Origin: Massospora cicadina
Taxonomy: Eukaryota; Entomophthoromycota; Entomophthoromycetes; Entomophthorales; Entomophthoraceae
Direction: 5' to 3'
Length of the DNA stretch: 64,000 nucleotides
Assembly (NCBI GenBank): GCA_022478985.1
Contig: JAKSZP010010619.1
Span: 62,001 to 126,000, forward strand
Shown: positions 10,574 to 21,686 of the stretch, one piece after another
Layout: every line of letters starts with the position of its first letter
Numbering within the stretch: the stretch's first letter is position 1
Program-made: the position numbers and the translations under genes
The notes under the pieces: generated by a model
The model's database searches: none
What the model was told of the DNA's origin: nothing
The model's input: only the letters and a program-made list of their open reading frames with translations

Positions 10574-11466
10574 TGTTGTACAACTATAAGTCCGATGTAT
10601 TCATATGAGTGGCTTGAGGGTAATAGTCAAAAACATCAACTAAAAGACCCTAGTTGATTCCTGTTGGAACCCCTCAAATTGGGGTAACACTTCTATCAAT
10701 AGTCGGGCAAATAGCATGAGTTTGAGCAGTCAAATTACACCTAATTGTCAGCAAAACAAGGGGAGCCATATTGAGGTCCCTCCCCTTCTTACAGCTAAAA
10801 AATTATTTGAGGTGGGTCAACCTTGAGACAATTATACCACACCAAAGATGTTTTCTAGCCAGTACAGGTTTCAAACTCAAAACCTGCACTAGGGGTGGAA
10901 GCAGTTTTACCCGCTCAGCTAACCACCCTTCTTCTTTTAGCTAAACTTTTACAATAACACCACGGAGACCGGCCCCTTTTATAGGGTTGGATGGGTCCAG
11001 CAAGGTGAAAGTAATTTCCTGCCTTTGATTGGTCTAGATTTATAAAACCCTGCCTCACAAGTTCATCTTCCTAGCTGTCACTTCACCTTCTGCCCTCGCA
11101 TTGAATTGAGGCAAGTCTCAATCAATTAAATAGGTCAACAGTCCATATTACCTAATTCAGATGCGCCTAGCTTATAACAAATTTCTCATCTGACCCACTT
11201 TGGTCCTTGAGAAAATTAAATACTAAGCATCTCAATATTGAGAGAGAAGACTTATTGACCCCCTTATTGCAACTAATAAAATCTTCATATAAAGAAACTG
11301 CTCTTTTTTAGATAATTTATTATTGTTAAGTTACTTTAAAGGGTTGAATAACCCTCTACTAATTATTTATCTCTGCATTAGAGAATCGCATTTCTCCTAC
11401 AAATATTTGTTGGAATTTAGGTGTCAAACGCGCCAGCGAGCACTACAAAACGCCTAATTTCCAACA
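10574..11466 (+). repeat. 5' LTR of element B
   Basis: Aligns with 21687-22320 plus 24526-24639. It is longer than its partner by about 146 bp because of the SINE at 10800-10930. A TATA-like TTTTATAGGG lies at about 10977 and is kept in the 3' LTR and in the solo copy at 33000-33672. Confidence 0.8.
10800..10930 (-). mobile_element. tRNA-derived SINE
   Basis: An extra 131 bp found only in the 5' LTR of B. It is flanked by 15-bp near-identical copies, CTTCTTACAGCTAAA (10785-10799) and CTTCTTTTAGCTAAA (10931-10945); the 3' LTR has a single version of this target. On the minus strand it holds an RNA polymerase III A box, TAGCTGAGCGG (10911-10921), and a B box-like AGTTTGAAACC (10867-10877, 8 of 11 to consensus), 33 nt apart as in tRNA genes. 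The remaining 3' part is an unrelated tail ending in an A/T-rich stretch. It encodes no protein and would depend on a LINE for mobility. Confidence 0.75.
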
Positions 11467-11468
11467 AG

Positions 11469-11486
11469 TGGTACTCACTACAGGGA
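11469..11486 (+). promoter_or_regulatory. Primer-binding site of element B
   Basis: TGGTACTCACTACAGGGA two bases after the LTR end. Same sequence as in D, close variants in A and C, and on the minus strand in the small LTR element. Confidence 0.65.
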
Positions 11487-11499
11487 TAGTAACAAAAAA

Positions 11500-13000
11500 A
11501 TTTTAAAATTGGAGGTGTTAGGGTAATTAACCCTTGCAAACTCCCCGCAACCTCTGATCTCCAGCAAGATGCTTTGTCTCAGCAGTTATCCAGCGCCCTG
11601 TCTTATCTTGAATCCCTCAAACAGTGGTAAGCCCAGCCTATCATGAGGCTGCTCCAATTATTGCTAAAACCCCACTCTAAGATAAACTTTTAGCCCAGGT
11701 GAGTGTAGCATTGCCTAATTCTCTATGTGTATGAGGTTTTAATATAAGGGACAACCAATCCCAAAAAGTAAAGCACATCCTTCCCTGCCTCAATGCTACA
11801 ACTAAGTGGTAATGGTACCTTATATGGACCCCTTAAAACTTATTTTAATTTAAAGAAAGCGTTCATTTTGGAGTTTGGATCCCCGCAGAGCTTGCAAAGA
11901 CAAAAACAGGGCTTTATATGATCTAGTTTGAAAGAGGGAGAGTCAATCACCTTTTTTTGAGCAATTCTATGGTGAAGATCAACCTCTGTTGTTGGCCAAA
12001 ATGCTCCCTCTTAATAATGCTATTGCTGCCATTTTGGCTGGATTGGCACCTTATCCTACTTTGGCGATGCATATCTATGCTGTCAAGCGCTCCTTCAAAA
12101 ACATATGGGATATCATGGAGGCCTTGTTAGAGGTGCTGACTTCTATGAACATGATGAGATTCCAGGAGCTCTGAGGCAAGAATCTAATATAACCCCTCCA
12201 GACTCTTTTTTATGGCTGTCTCCCTTTGGAAAACTGCTTCCACAGAGCTGCCGCAACGATATTTTACTCCCCCATGTGAAGATAGGCAGAGGATACTAGC
12301 AGTGATAGGACAACGCTCCACTCCTTCTCTAGCTCTCAAAGTGCTGCTGGTAAAGTTAGCTTCTACTTTTCCCTGCTCTCCTCCTTCGTCAGAGCGTCCT
12401 TCCAAAGTGCCTCAATTGTCACGTCTCGTCAGGGCAATATCTCTATCCTCATTTGGCATCTCCTCCAGGCCATCTCTAGCTCAAAACCTGTAGCCATGGG
12501 CAGCCCAAACTCCCTACCTCAATTTCTAAATGTAGAGCCATAACCATTACAGAGTCTCCACAAAAAGGTACCTGGATAATTGAGCGTTCCCAGGTCCCTG
12601 CAACAATGGAAGCTCTGGCCTTACCTCCCAACCGATGGAATCTTAGACGTGAATTGAGAATCCTTTGACAACGAAACTGAAAGGTGTTGTGAAGATGTTG
12701 GTCATTATGTATTGGAACCTTAGGTGTAGTGGAGATACTTAATAGGATAAACCCTGATAGAGTGGACATGGTTAGGAGCCCCGCCAAACTTATCTCCGCC
12801 AAGTGTTGAGAGGTTTTGAGGTCATTGATACTGCCAGTAACGCTGACCAGCTCATTGCCACCTTGATCTGACCTAATCATTGTGTTCATACCCTGCAGTC
12901 AATCCAGGAGAAATACCTTGAGACCGCTTAAAGACTCGCCTCTACTCTCCATCTAAAGGAAATCCTCTCTCTTTCCCCAACTTAAGTGGAACATTAACCA
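11500..13000 (+). pseudogene. Gag remnant, element B
   Basis: Frame pieces include AKHIL-type sequence near 11770. At 11989-12174 there is LPLNNAIAAILAGLAPYPTL, matching gag of element A. Then comes a serine/proline-rich piece (12212-12493), a likely C-terminal linker. The region from 12500 to 13000 is stop-rich, with no zinc knuckle that I can identify. It would form the capsid shell if intact. Upstream it follows the primer site with only a short leader. Confidence 0.5.
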
Positions 13001-13019
13001 AGGTGTAGAAAATCATAAA

Positions 13020-13505
13020 TGGAGTGTGGTAGGGCTATCCTCTACACTGGGTCCTCAGTGAACGTTGTGTTATTAAAACTCATTAAAAAATAAAATGGTT
13101 CCCAATCTTGATTGCAATCAAGAATATAGAACTGCTGGCTTAAATAACACCTGCACCATCGGGGCATACTCTTCTCTGCCCATTCGTTTTAGAAATCTCA
13201 TCTTTCCAGCTCCAGCGGTGGCCCTGGCTAACAATACCTATGATCTACTCATTGGTACCCAGTTCATGCTTGAGTATGGGAGGACTATTAACTTGTGGCA
13301 GGGTTATCTCTCCCTGCTTAACTATGAGGTTCCCCTGATTTTAACCAATGGGGAGATTAATAAAAATATTATGTTGGCACAGTTGAGTATCCCTCTTCTG
13401 CCTTATCCTTACATTACACGACGACAGGCTGACATACAAAAATGTTGCCTCAATCAGTGGACACCCTGGAGGGAATTCACTTCTATGCTTCTGAAGAGGT
13501 GGTGA
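13020..13505 (+). pseudogene. Aspartic protease remnant, element B
   Basis: Near 13036 one frame reads ILYTGSSVNVVLL, the retropepsin active-site region D-T-G-S-S with the catalytic aspartate changed to tyrosine. A long open stretch (13095-13505, 136 codons) continues with NNTYDLLIGTQFMLEYG, the conserved C-terminal I-[LI]-G motif. It would cleave the Gag-Pol polyprotein. One frame shift separates the two parts. The loss of the aspartate makes it non-functional as it stands. Confidence 0.65.
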
Positions 13506-13685
13506 TTAAAGCTGGTGAACAAAGGGTAGTTGACATGAATATTACTGTGCAAATCCCACACAACTGCCTATTGCCTAATTAGCATTGATGGGTTAGTACT
13601 TTAGAGCCCAGAGCTTTGTGAGTTGCTAGACCCCACCTACCAATGACCTATTAACTTCCTGTTAGAGAATCTCACAAAGAAGAAT

Positions 13686-14770
13686 ATGGTTATAAAAAAG
13701 CATCAGGAGATTGAAAGAGGCATGCTGATTTCCCTTTATTTAGTGCAAGCTCACTGTATTGGGTCTATGGTGTATATGGGCTTACCCGCTGACCAGTCGT
13801 TATTTACCCTACCTTCCATTCATATCTCCGATGAACTAACCCCAGCTGATCTGGATAAAGTCCACACCCTGCTCGAGGTCTACAGTGACATTTCCTTTAA
13901 ATCAGACACTGACTACGGGCACATGAAGGGTTATACTCATACAATCGATGGTGGGGACCTTTACCTATCTGCTTTAAACCCTCCCAAAAATTAAAAGTTG
14001 AGGAGCTACATATGCAGATGGAGCTTAAACAGCTGCTGGATGCTGGGTTGCTAGTGCCTTCTCAAAGCCCTTGGTTATCCCCTCAATACTGATAAAGAAG
14101 AAAAGCGGATGTCATTGGGTAGTGATGGACTACTGCAAATTGAACAACCTCATCAAGATGGACAACTACCCTATCCCCCGCATTGATGATGCTCTGCCCA
14201 ACTATCAGTCTCTAAACTCTTCTCCACCATGAATTTGGCTAGTGGGTACTGGCAGATGGGCCTTTTTCAACAGGATTAGGAAAAGTGCGCCCTTATCTGC
14301 AGCGAGGGTTTGTTCCAACACACTTGGCTACCTCAAGGGTTGCGTAATGTGCCTGCTACTTTTCAGCGGGAGATGGATCACATTCTACAGAATCTTACTC
14401 TAAGCTGTATTATCATATACCTTGATGACATCACAATATTCTACAGGACATTCAACAAGCATCTCACGCACCTGAAAGGAGATGTTTTAACGCTTGCGGG
14501 CATCTAACGTCAAACTAAAGCCCTCCAAGTGTACTTTTTTCCATAAGAAGATGGTTTTTCTTGATCAAGCCATATCACAAGATGAGATTCAACCCCTACA
14601 AGATAAGGTCGAAGCAATACCCAAGAATTCAGCACCCAAGACCCTTTGCAATATCCAGGTATTTTCTGGCATGATGGGGTATTACCATCAATTTATCCCA
14701 AAATTCGCCCAGCTCAGTGAGCCTCTTGTCCGCCTCATGGCTAAGAACACCCCCTACCATTGAGGTGCTG
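13686..14770 (+). pseudogene. Reverse transcriptase remnant, element B
   Basis: Linker and fingers at 13686-14250 (SPADLDKVH-like lead-in, then VVMDYCKLNNLIK near 14125). Palm frame at 14310-14507 has LPQGLRNVPATFQREMDHIL followed by an intact catalytic box YLDD at 14418-14429. Thumb/connection at 14494-14763 has VKLKPSKCTFF, a damaged FLGH (FLDQ) and YHQFIPKFAQLSEPL. It is the best preserved reverse transcriptase in the first half of the window, but it is spread over several frames. It follows protease directly. Confidence 0.75.
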
Positions 14771-14779
14771 AATAAGAGG

Positions 14780-15188
14780 CCGCGTTTGAGACTCTGAAGG
14801 AGCTATTGCAAAAAAGGCCAATACTCCGCCACCCTGACTATGGAAAGCACTTCATGTTGTTCATGGATGCCTCTGACTACGCTGTTGGGGCTATATTAAG
14901 TCAATCAGATGAGAATGGGGTCGATCATCCCAAGTTCTACTTTGGCAAAATGCTTTCAAAAGCTGAGCGCAACTATAGCGTCACTGAGAAGGAGTGCCTG
15001 GATGTCCTTATTGTTTTACAATACTGCCGCCCATTCCTTTATTGGGACTCCCCAACAAAGTGATCACAGATCACGTTTCCCTGAAATGTTTGCATAATAT
15101 GAAGGACTCCACAGGGTGGTTGACTCGCTGGGCTCTTAAGCTCCAGAACTATGATATGACCATTGAGCATTGATCTGGAACGCACCAT
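14780..15188 (+). pseudogene. RNase H remnant, element B
   Basis: Open frame 14806-15063 reads HFMLFMDASDYAVGAILSQ (first catalytic aspartate), then YFGKMLSKAERNYSVTEKECL (catalytic glutamate in TEKE). It continues past a stop with the tDH..L-type and W-A-L-K-L-Q-N-Y sequences. The first two catalytic positions are intact. The third (aspartate of the DALSR box) is lost: the frame reads NVDGLMRLP near 15190. Confidence 0.7.
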
Positions 15189-15780
15189 ATGAACGTTGAT
15201 GGGCTGATGCGGCTGCCTGTCCTTCACCTTGACAATAGCGAAGTAGAGAGGTTGCATAACCTCCTAATTACTCCTGATGCACGGGCTGATGAAGATGAAC
15301 CAGTACGGAAGATGCTAGCATGGCACTTCTTCAACACCAATGTGGAAAGCGGGAAGATGTGTATGAATGTAGGAGTAAATTGGGTGCCCTATCTTTGGCC
15401 GTCAGAGCAAGTACCTGTCATCTTTGAATCTCACACTATCATGGGGCATGTTGGGGTATTCAAACCCTATGAGTGGGTAAAAGAGCGATACTATTAGGAA
15501 GGCATTATGGTGACCATAACTGAAGACCTGGATTCCTGTTTTACCTATAAAAATCATACAGCTACAAGACCTGGTATCAGTATCAACTGACTAACCCAAC
15601 AACCCTTTCACACCATAAATTGGATATGGTAGGGTCTCTACCTCAGAACACTGGTGGCAATCATTATATCGTGGTTGGAAATGATGATTTAACTAAATGA
15701 ATTAATGCGGTAGCTCTCCCCACTCAGACTGTTAGAGCCACTGCTACCTTTTTACATCAAAATATCTTCACGAGGCATGG
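15189..15780 (+). pseudogene. Integrase remnant, element B, part upstream of the LINE
   Basis: Open frame 15189-15497 ends with HTIMGHVGVFKPYEWVKERYY, the histidines and helix of the zinc finger. The cysteine pair region follows in another frame. Near 15615 the core starts: LDMVGSLPQNTGGNHYIVVGNDDLTK, with the first catalytic aspartate kept. The sequence stops at FTRHG near 15775, where the LINE is inserted; the integrase resumes at 20993. Confidence 0.65.
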
Positions 15781-15861
15781 AAGCTTTTCTTTCCCATAAC
15801 AATCACTTTAGTTACTAAGATTTGATTTGAACAGCAATTTTTTGATAATCACACAGGAGAG

Positions 15862-16917
15862 ATGGGCGATTTTAATAAATCTAATACAACCTGGGCGAGC
15901 GTCACATCAATAGGTGCGCAAAACGGTGCACCCAAGGGAAAGAAACGCCCTGGAGGGGGACCAGGAACCCAAGCCGCCAGGAAACCACAATCTAATACAC
16001 CATCTGGGTTTATGGTATTTACTATAAAACAAGATTAATACAAGTACATCCAATGTAACCAACCCCTTTCAAAGGTGGAACACGGGCTCCAGTTCTTCTT
16101 TGGGGATGAGTCCCTGACCCTGTGGAAAAAAACATGTGAGGCACAGCCCTCCCTTTTCCCCCAAACGGTATATGTTGCCACCAACAACATGGGCCATGGC
16201 TGGATCAATATTGATTTCAAAACAACCGAAGAAGCAGATGCCGCAGCAAAAGTCTGCATCAAAATTACCCTTTACGAGGGCAAAAGAATAGTGCACACTG
16301 CATGCAACAGATGGAACAAAGCGAAAACTTTGTTCATCTCCTTCAACTCACTCCCTACCAACCTTCCCCATAAGGTAATTGAGGAGGAGCTCCGCAAAGG
16401 GCTCATGGCCTATGGAAAAATTATGCAACACAAATTACAATGATTTTGCCTGATGCCAACCCTGTGCATAGGCAAAGCTATCGCCATGATCAACCCATTC
16501 CACAAAGCGGAAGATGACTTATCAAGAATCCCCCGCACAGCAGAGTTTCACTTTGCGGATGGGGAACAGTCATCTACATTCCAAATCACACCAGAACGTG
16601 CACCGCCTATATGCAACCACTGCGGTTCATCGGGACACAAGGAACATGAATGCCCCGTGAAGGAGGGCCTAATGGAAGCAGACTACTGTGAGGAAGCCAT
16701 GGATGAGAGTAACAAAAACCTCGCCAGAATGACTGATGGCCACCACCCATTCCGCTGGAGTGAAGATGGACTTTACTCCATCGTGGACCTAGTTACACAT
16801 AAACAATGCAAAGTGTCACAAAAAGCCCACAAGCGGGCAGCAGCTGAGGTGGCAGTGCATGCGGAATCTTTCATTGACCCCAGACACATTCGAGAGGACA
16901 TTTTGGATATATACTAA
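15862..16917 (+). pseudogene. LINE ORF1, zinc-knuckle nucleic-acid-binding protein
   Basis: One frame of 352 codons from ATG 15862, broken by only two stops (near 16036 and at 16441-16443). The N-terminus is basic and glycine-rich (KGKKRPGGGPGTQAARK). The middle part (WINIDFKTTEEADAAAK, LFISFNSLP) looks like an RRM-like fold seen in LINE ORF1 proteins. A zinc knuckle CNHCGSSGHKEHEC (C-x2-C-x4-H-x4-C) sits at about 16612-16653. It would coat the LINE RNA and act as chaperone. ORF2 begins about 395 bases downstream. The two stops make it a pseudogene in this copy. Confidence 0.75.
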
Positions 16918-17311
16918 GCCAACCAATCAGAACAATATGCCCAGGTTAAAAATTTTCACAGTAACGCGACTGAGTCACCAAGCAACATCAATCATGCACA
17001 CTTTGAGGAACAATTCAGCTGCAATATAGGCGAAAATGTGGTGCACAATTCTCCAAATTTGAACCCCAAAAACTCATACCCAATCAGAACCCCACATTGA
17101 ACCATAATGAGACACGTGCGGTAAAAGATAATGCAAATTCCAAAAATCACAATTCCTGCAAAACTTGGGTCAGATCAAGGGAACTGACATTGTCACTGAT
17201 AGAGTTGGAGTACAGATGCATAGCATGGCCAAAATGAGCTGCGGTGGGTTAGGGCCAGAGGGCCCTCCCAACCGCTCCTGAGGCGCCATGGGCACCTCAG
17301 TGTAAATAGGG

Positions 17312-20300
17312 ATGCTAAACATCGCGGGAGCCAGGGATCTAACGTCCCAAGACAAAAAGCTGGACTTCCTGCGAAAACCCCTTGTAGAGATCTTGGCCTT
17401 CCAAGAAACCCACTGTCTACAAGGGGAAGAAGGATCCTGGTCAGCCAGGGTCTCACCATCACAATTGGTATGGACGTCTCACTGTGGGGTGATCGTCCAA
17501 AATAACAAAAAATTAAAAATTAAAAACTCCTCGTCATACCTTCATGGCCACGTCCTGGTAGCAATGATCACATGCCAAGAGGAAACAATCTCAATAGCAT
17601 GCATCTATGCACCATGCACCACATCCAAGAGAAAACAATTTCTCAGAACTGTTCTGACATTCACCCTCCCACCAGATACCATCCTATTGGGCAACTTTAA
17701 CTGCTGGGATAACCCTGACATGGACCAATGGCCTAACCCCGGGGGATACCCACCAGGGCACATCGAATTCTGCACAATGAAGGCATCCCTTGGCCTACAG
17801 GATGTCCTCCCCCCAGATCACCACTCCTTCCCTACATGACATGGCCCAACATATGTGAGGGAGCACTCATATCAATGAGCTGTATCAATCACATCCTTGT
17901 TCCACAATCCCAACGATCAAGAATCTCTAAATTTACAACAAAAAAAGTCAATTTTTCTGACCACCAACCTGTTTCAGAGCAGCTATTGCCAACCTAAACC
18001 CAAGCACAGGTGTCACCCTGGAGAAAGCTACACCCAGAAAACATAAAATTACCTGAAATATCTGACTGGGTTGAACACGAGGCCATGAACCCAGAATTCA
18101 CAGCCCCATTCACGTTGGATCCCATCATAACCTGGGCAATTTTTAAAAAGGAACTAATCAACAAAACCCAACATCTCGTATTACATAAGTACACTGCTGA
18201 CACAGCCACAATCAGGCGTACCTTGGCAGAACTGGACCACCTCGAGATAAACACCCCGAGATCTGGTTATAGCCCCAACTGGGGATTCAAATGGGTGGCA
18301 ATATCCGCCTGCTTAAACACCCTCATCTTTGAGCACCAACACAGAATCAAAGTATTGAACAAAGATAAGTTCATAAAGGAAGGCGAAATATGTTCAACAT
18401 ATTTCTTCCTCCAATTCCACTCCCATGGCAACCAGCCCACATGCACACAGGTCCGCAAGACCAACGGCACCGTGGCAACTGACCCTGAGGAGGTCAAGGC
18501 AGAAGTACACCGTTATTACACTGAATTATACCACGATATGCCAACAGACCCTCAAAAAATCAAATAATTTATAAATACTGCTGGAAGACAAAGCACACCG
18601 CCAGACTACAATATACTAAATCTAATAACACGAGAGGAGCTTTGGGATACAATCCGCGGTGCACCACGTAGGAAATGCCCAGGGCCTGATGGGATACCCT
18701 AAGAATTTTACAAAAAAATCACAGCAAATTGCCCCCCTCCAATTGGCATCTATGAACCAGTGCTTTCTGGAAACACGCCTCCTACCTGGTGGCCATGAAT
18801 CATATGTCATAATTCTGTATAAGAAGGGTGACAAACTGGACCTGGCCAACTGGCGTCCAATTGCACTTTCTAATACTGATACAAAAATTTGACAAAAATT
18901 TTAGCAGCCAGATTAGGTGCAATAGCCTCTAACGTCCTGTCACCCAACCAGTTTGAGATTATACCAGGGCGCTCAATCTGGAACAACATACACCCTGTTG
19001 CAAACATATGTCAGTCCAAAGCAACTGGAGCCCTGGTCTTCTTAGACCAGGAAAAGGCATATGACCGCGTTAGTTGGCCATACCTAAAGGAATGCCTACA
19101 CGCTTTCAAACTCCCACCAGAATTATAAACTGGGCGATGCTCCTTACAGAATCTGCAACCATGGCGGTATGCAGCCCTGGTTTCCTAACTAACAAGATCA
19201 CACCACAGAGAGGGCTCAAACAAGGGGACATTCTTAGCCCACTGCTGTATAATTCCAGTTTTGATCCACTCCTTTGCGTAACTGACTCACGCCTCATGGG
19301 CATAACTGCACAAGGCCAGCCAACAGTCACGATACTGGCCTTTGTGGATGACTGCGTGGCAGGTATAGCTAACAACAATGATGCCCGACAGCTGGAATGC
19401 ACCCTAGAGGAATACTCCATGGTGAGCAACGCATCGCTCAACAAAAGGAAAACAGAAATAATTCTCTTAGGCAAGTACACTAACAACTGGGTTACAACAC
19501 CAGAACCTCACACCCCCATATGAAGGAAAAACCCACTCATCTTACCTTTCGCATCACCTCCCGCCACCACTCCTGTCCGCCACTTTGGGATATGGCTGGA
19601 AACAGGGGGATATGCCAATGAGACAAATGAAAGCAACCTACTACAGTGGGTATCCAACCGCGTCGCCTCCCTCAAGGGAAGATCCCCAGGACTAACGGGG
19701 CGAGTAACAGTTGCTAACTCACTCATCCTCCCAATACTATGGTACCCTGCCCACGCGATTGCCTTCTCACCCACCTTTATAACTCCAATCCGCGCGCTCA
19801 TCCATGGCTGGCTGAGGCCTGGATCCCATCCTTGCATATGGATGGAAACACTATTTGGCCCACACTCAAGTGGAGGCATGGGACTAATAGATTTTGAGAG
19901 CCACGCCAACCGCATCCTGGGTACCTGGATAAAGGAAGTCCTTGCCCCAGACCTCCCGCAACAACACTGGTCCAGGGCAGCGAGGACTAACTTCGCAGGC
20001 GCTCAAATTAACCAACCCACATAGCCCACCCAGACTACTATTATACCTTACTAAACACCCTACCACAACAGGCCCGCATGGAACCCCCCACTTCAAATGC
20101 ATCCTATGAACCATTCGCTGCATGGGATGGACCATAGAGAACACTAGCACTGTGCAGGGAAGGGGACGACCCAGCCCCCACTTCAAATTAAAAAATCCAG
20201 AAAACCACCCCCAGAGAGACATGCTTGCTATGACCCCAACCATTGCTAGAATCGAATAACTAGATGCGTTGGACATCCCCTATGACTTAACCACACAGAA

Positions 20301-20895
20301 GGCAGTGTGGAGAATGACGCACCACCCACTCCTACAGCCAAGGGTAAGAGCCAACGCCTGGCGCTGTCTGAGAAGGACCTATAGGACAGCGGACCACTCC
20401 AATTCCCTCCACGCAACCTGCGCAGTATGTGGAGGGGATGGATTCCTACATCACCGCCTAGAAACATGTTTCCCAACCAAAGCCATATGGCAGGAAGTCG
20501 CGCGCCTGCTTAAGCTCCAAAACGAGCAGCAATTTTCAATATCAAAGAGCCTCCTCATGCTCCAGATCGAGTCACCAATCCCATCTATCCTCCGCTCCCT
20601 AATGATACCCATTGCAATGTGGACAATCCACACCATTGCCTTAGATGCGTTCAAGGGCACGGTCCCAACCATCCATGGGGTTATCAACAGGTTCCACGTC
20701 CACTTATTGGAGCACTTCCAAGCCTGGCTCTATGGATATATGAGGCCAAGGCAACATGCGCTCATAGAATTGTGGCTCCCACTTTGGTTCCTCCGCACAG
20801 ACCCCTTCCTTCACACCTGCTCCATAATGGGGGAAACCCCTCAGAGTAGCGCATCAACCCCCCATAGCTGGAAGTCCCACTGGCAACAGGGGTAA
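17312..20895 (+). pseudogene. LINE ORF2, endonuclease and reverse transcriptase
   Basis: Apurinic-type endonuclease (17312 to about 18000) starts MLNIAGARD. It has LAFQETH with the catalytic glutamate, YAP, LGNFN (the usual GDFN aspartate changed to asparagine) and SDH at about 17955 in a shifted frame. A linker (18010-18567) is open. Reverse transcriptase (about 18620-19520) shows LANWRPIALSNTD, VFLDQEKAYDRVSW, GLKQGDILSPLLYN and an FVDD catalytic box near 19342. The C-terminal part (20269-20895) has a C-x2-C...H-x4-C-type zinc motif (CAVCGGDGFLHHRLETC), as in RVT zinc-binding domains. At least four frame breaks. It would nick the target and copy LINE RNA there. Confidence 0.8.
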
Positions 20896-20992
20896 CCTTA
20901 GTACCCCGGTGTGCTCAATTTTAGCTATCTTCGTTTTCCACACATATTCGGCAATGCCTGTCCCCTGGTCAGCTTGCCTCAGTTAAATAAAA

Positions 20993-21686
20993 ATCTTCAT
21001 GTGGCATAGCTGCCCCTAAGTTCTCCTTTGTGACAATGGAAAAAACTTCACCTCCAGAGTGGTAAAGCTCCTCGCCACTTCTATGGGAACTCAGCAACTC
21101 TTCAAGGACCCCTACAATCCATCTACATATGGGGCCATAAATAGTGTAACTGGAACCCTAGTCTCTATACTCCAAAAATTGACCAATTCAGACCCTCTTC
21201 ATTGAGATCTCTAACTACCCAGCGCGCTCATGGTATTTTATATTAGCTACCATTGCATCCTCAAGATATCCACTTTCCGTGGGTTGTATGGATGAGAACC
21301 TGGGGTACCAGCTCTAATAGCAACTGACATTCCCTGACAGAGCTGACCAAGAGAAAGCCATGAAAATTGGCCCAGCACATCATCTAACTACAAGCAGAGG
21401 CTATGACTTACTTGGCTAAGGCTGTCACTAAAGAATGTCAATCTGCTAACGAGAGCTGAGGCCCTCTTCCTTCCTTCCAAGTATCAGAATTGGTGCTGTA
21501 TTATCACAATTGGATTACACCTAGGAGCGAGAAGCTCGAGTCTAACTGGGAGGGACCGTTCGTCATCACATATAAGCAATGGGTTTTATACTCCATCTAA
21601 TCCCTTGCTTCTGGAGTTACCATCAACTGGGTCCATGACCTGTTCTTGAATCTTTATTCACCCCCTAACACTCTTGAAGAGGGTAA
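20993..21686 (+). pseudogene. Integrase remnant, element B, part downstream of the LINE, and polypurine tract
   Basis: Resumes with CDNGKNFTSRVVKLLA near 21030, the second catalytic aspartate region (tDnG.qF.S). It then reads YGAINSVTGTLVSILQKL, in place of the N-G-x-x-E-R motif, with the catalytic glutamate lost. The C-terminal domain is recognisable at about 21500-21600: YYHNWITPRSEKLESNWEGP, the GPF/Y module. No chromodomain follows; after about 30 codons comes GAAGAGGGTAA, the plus-strand primer, and the 3' LTR. Confidence 0.65.

Larger units (their letters stand above)
15781..20992 (+). mobile_element. Tad-like LINE inserted in the integrase of element B
   Basis: About 5.2 kb, with ORF1 (CCHC) and ORF2 (endonuclease, reverse transcriptase, zinc-binding tail). 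The right end is AT-rich (TTAAATAAAA), a poly(A)-like tail. The flanks ATCTTCACGAGGCATGG (15764-15780) and ATCTTCATGTGGCATAG (20993-21009) agree at 14 of 17 positions and are interpreted as the target-site duplication made by target-primed reverse transcription. The integrase reading continues across the gap, which defines both edges. GC content is higher than in most of the surrounding layers. Confidence 0.85.

Noticed and set aside
10800..10930. A functional tRNA gene
   Set aside because: The A and B boxes are present, but I cannot pair an acceptor stem around them, and target duplications flank a longer body with a non-tRNA tail. It is a SINE instead.
12476..12889. A 137-codon minus-strand frame opposite gag of B
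   Set aside because: No recognisable domain, and it lies between gag and protease of a plus-strand element; probably by chance.
19106..20476. Long minus-strand frames (126, 135, 130 and 76 codons)
   Set aside because: They overlap the LINE ORF2, which carries clear endonuclease, reverse transcriptase and zinc-binding motifs on the plus strand.
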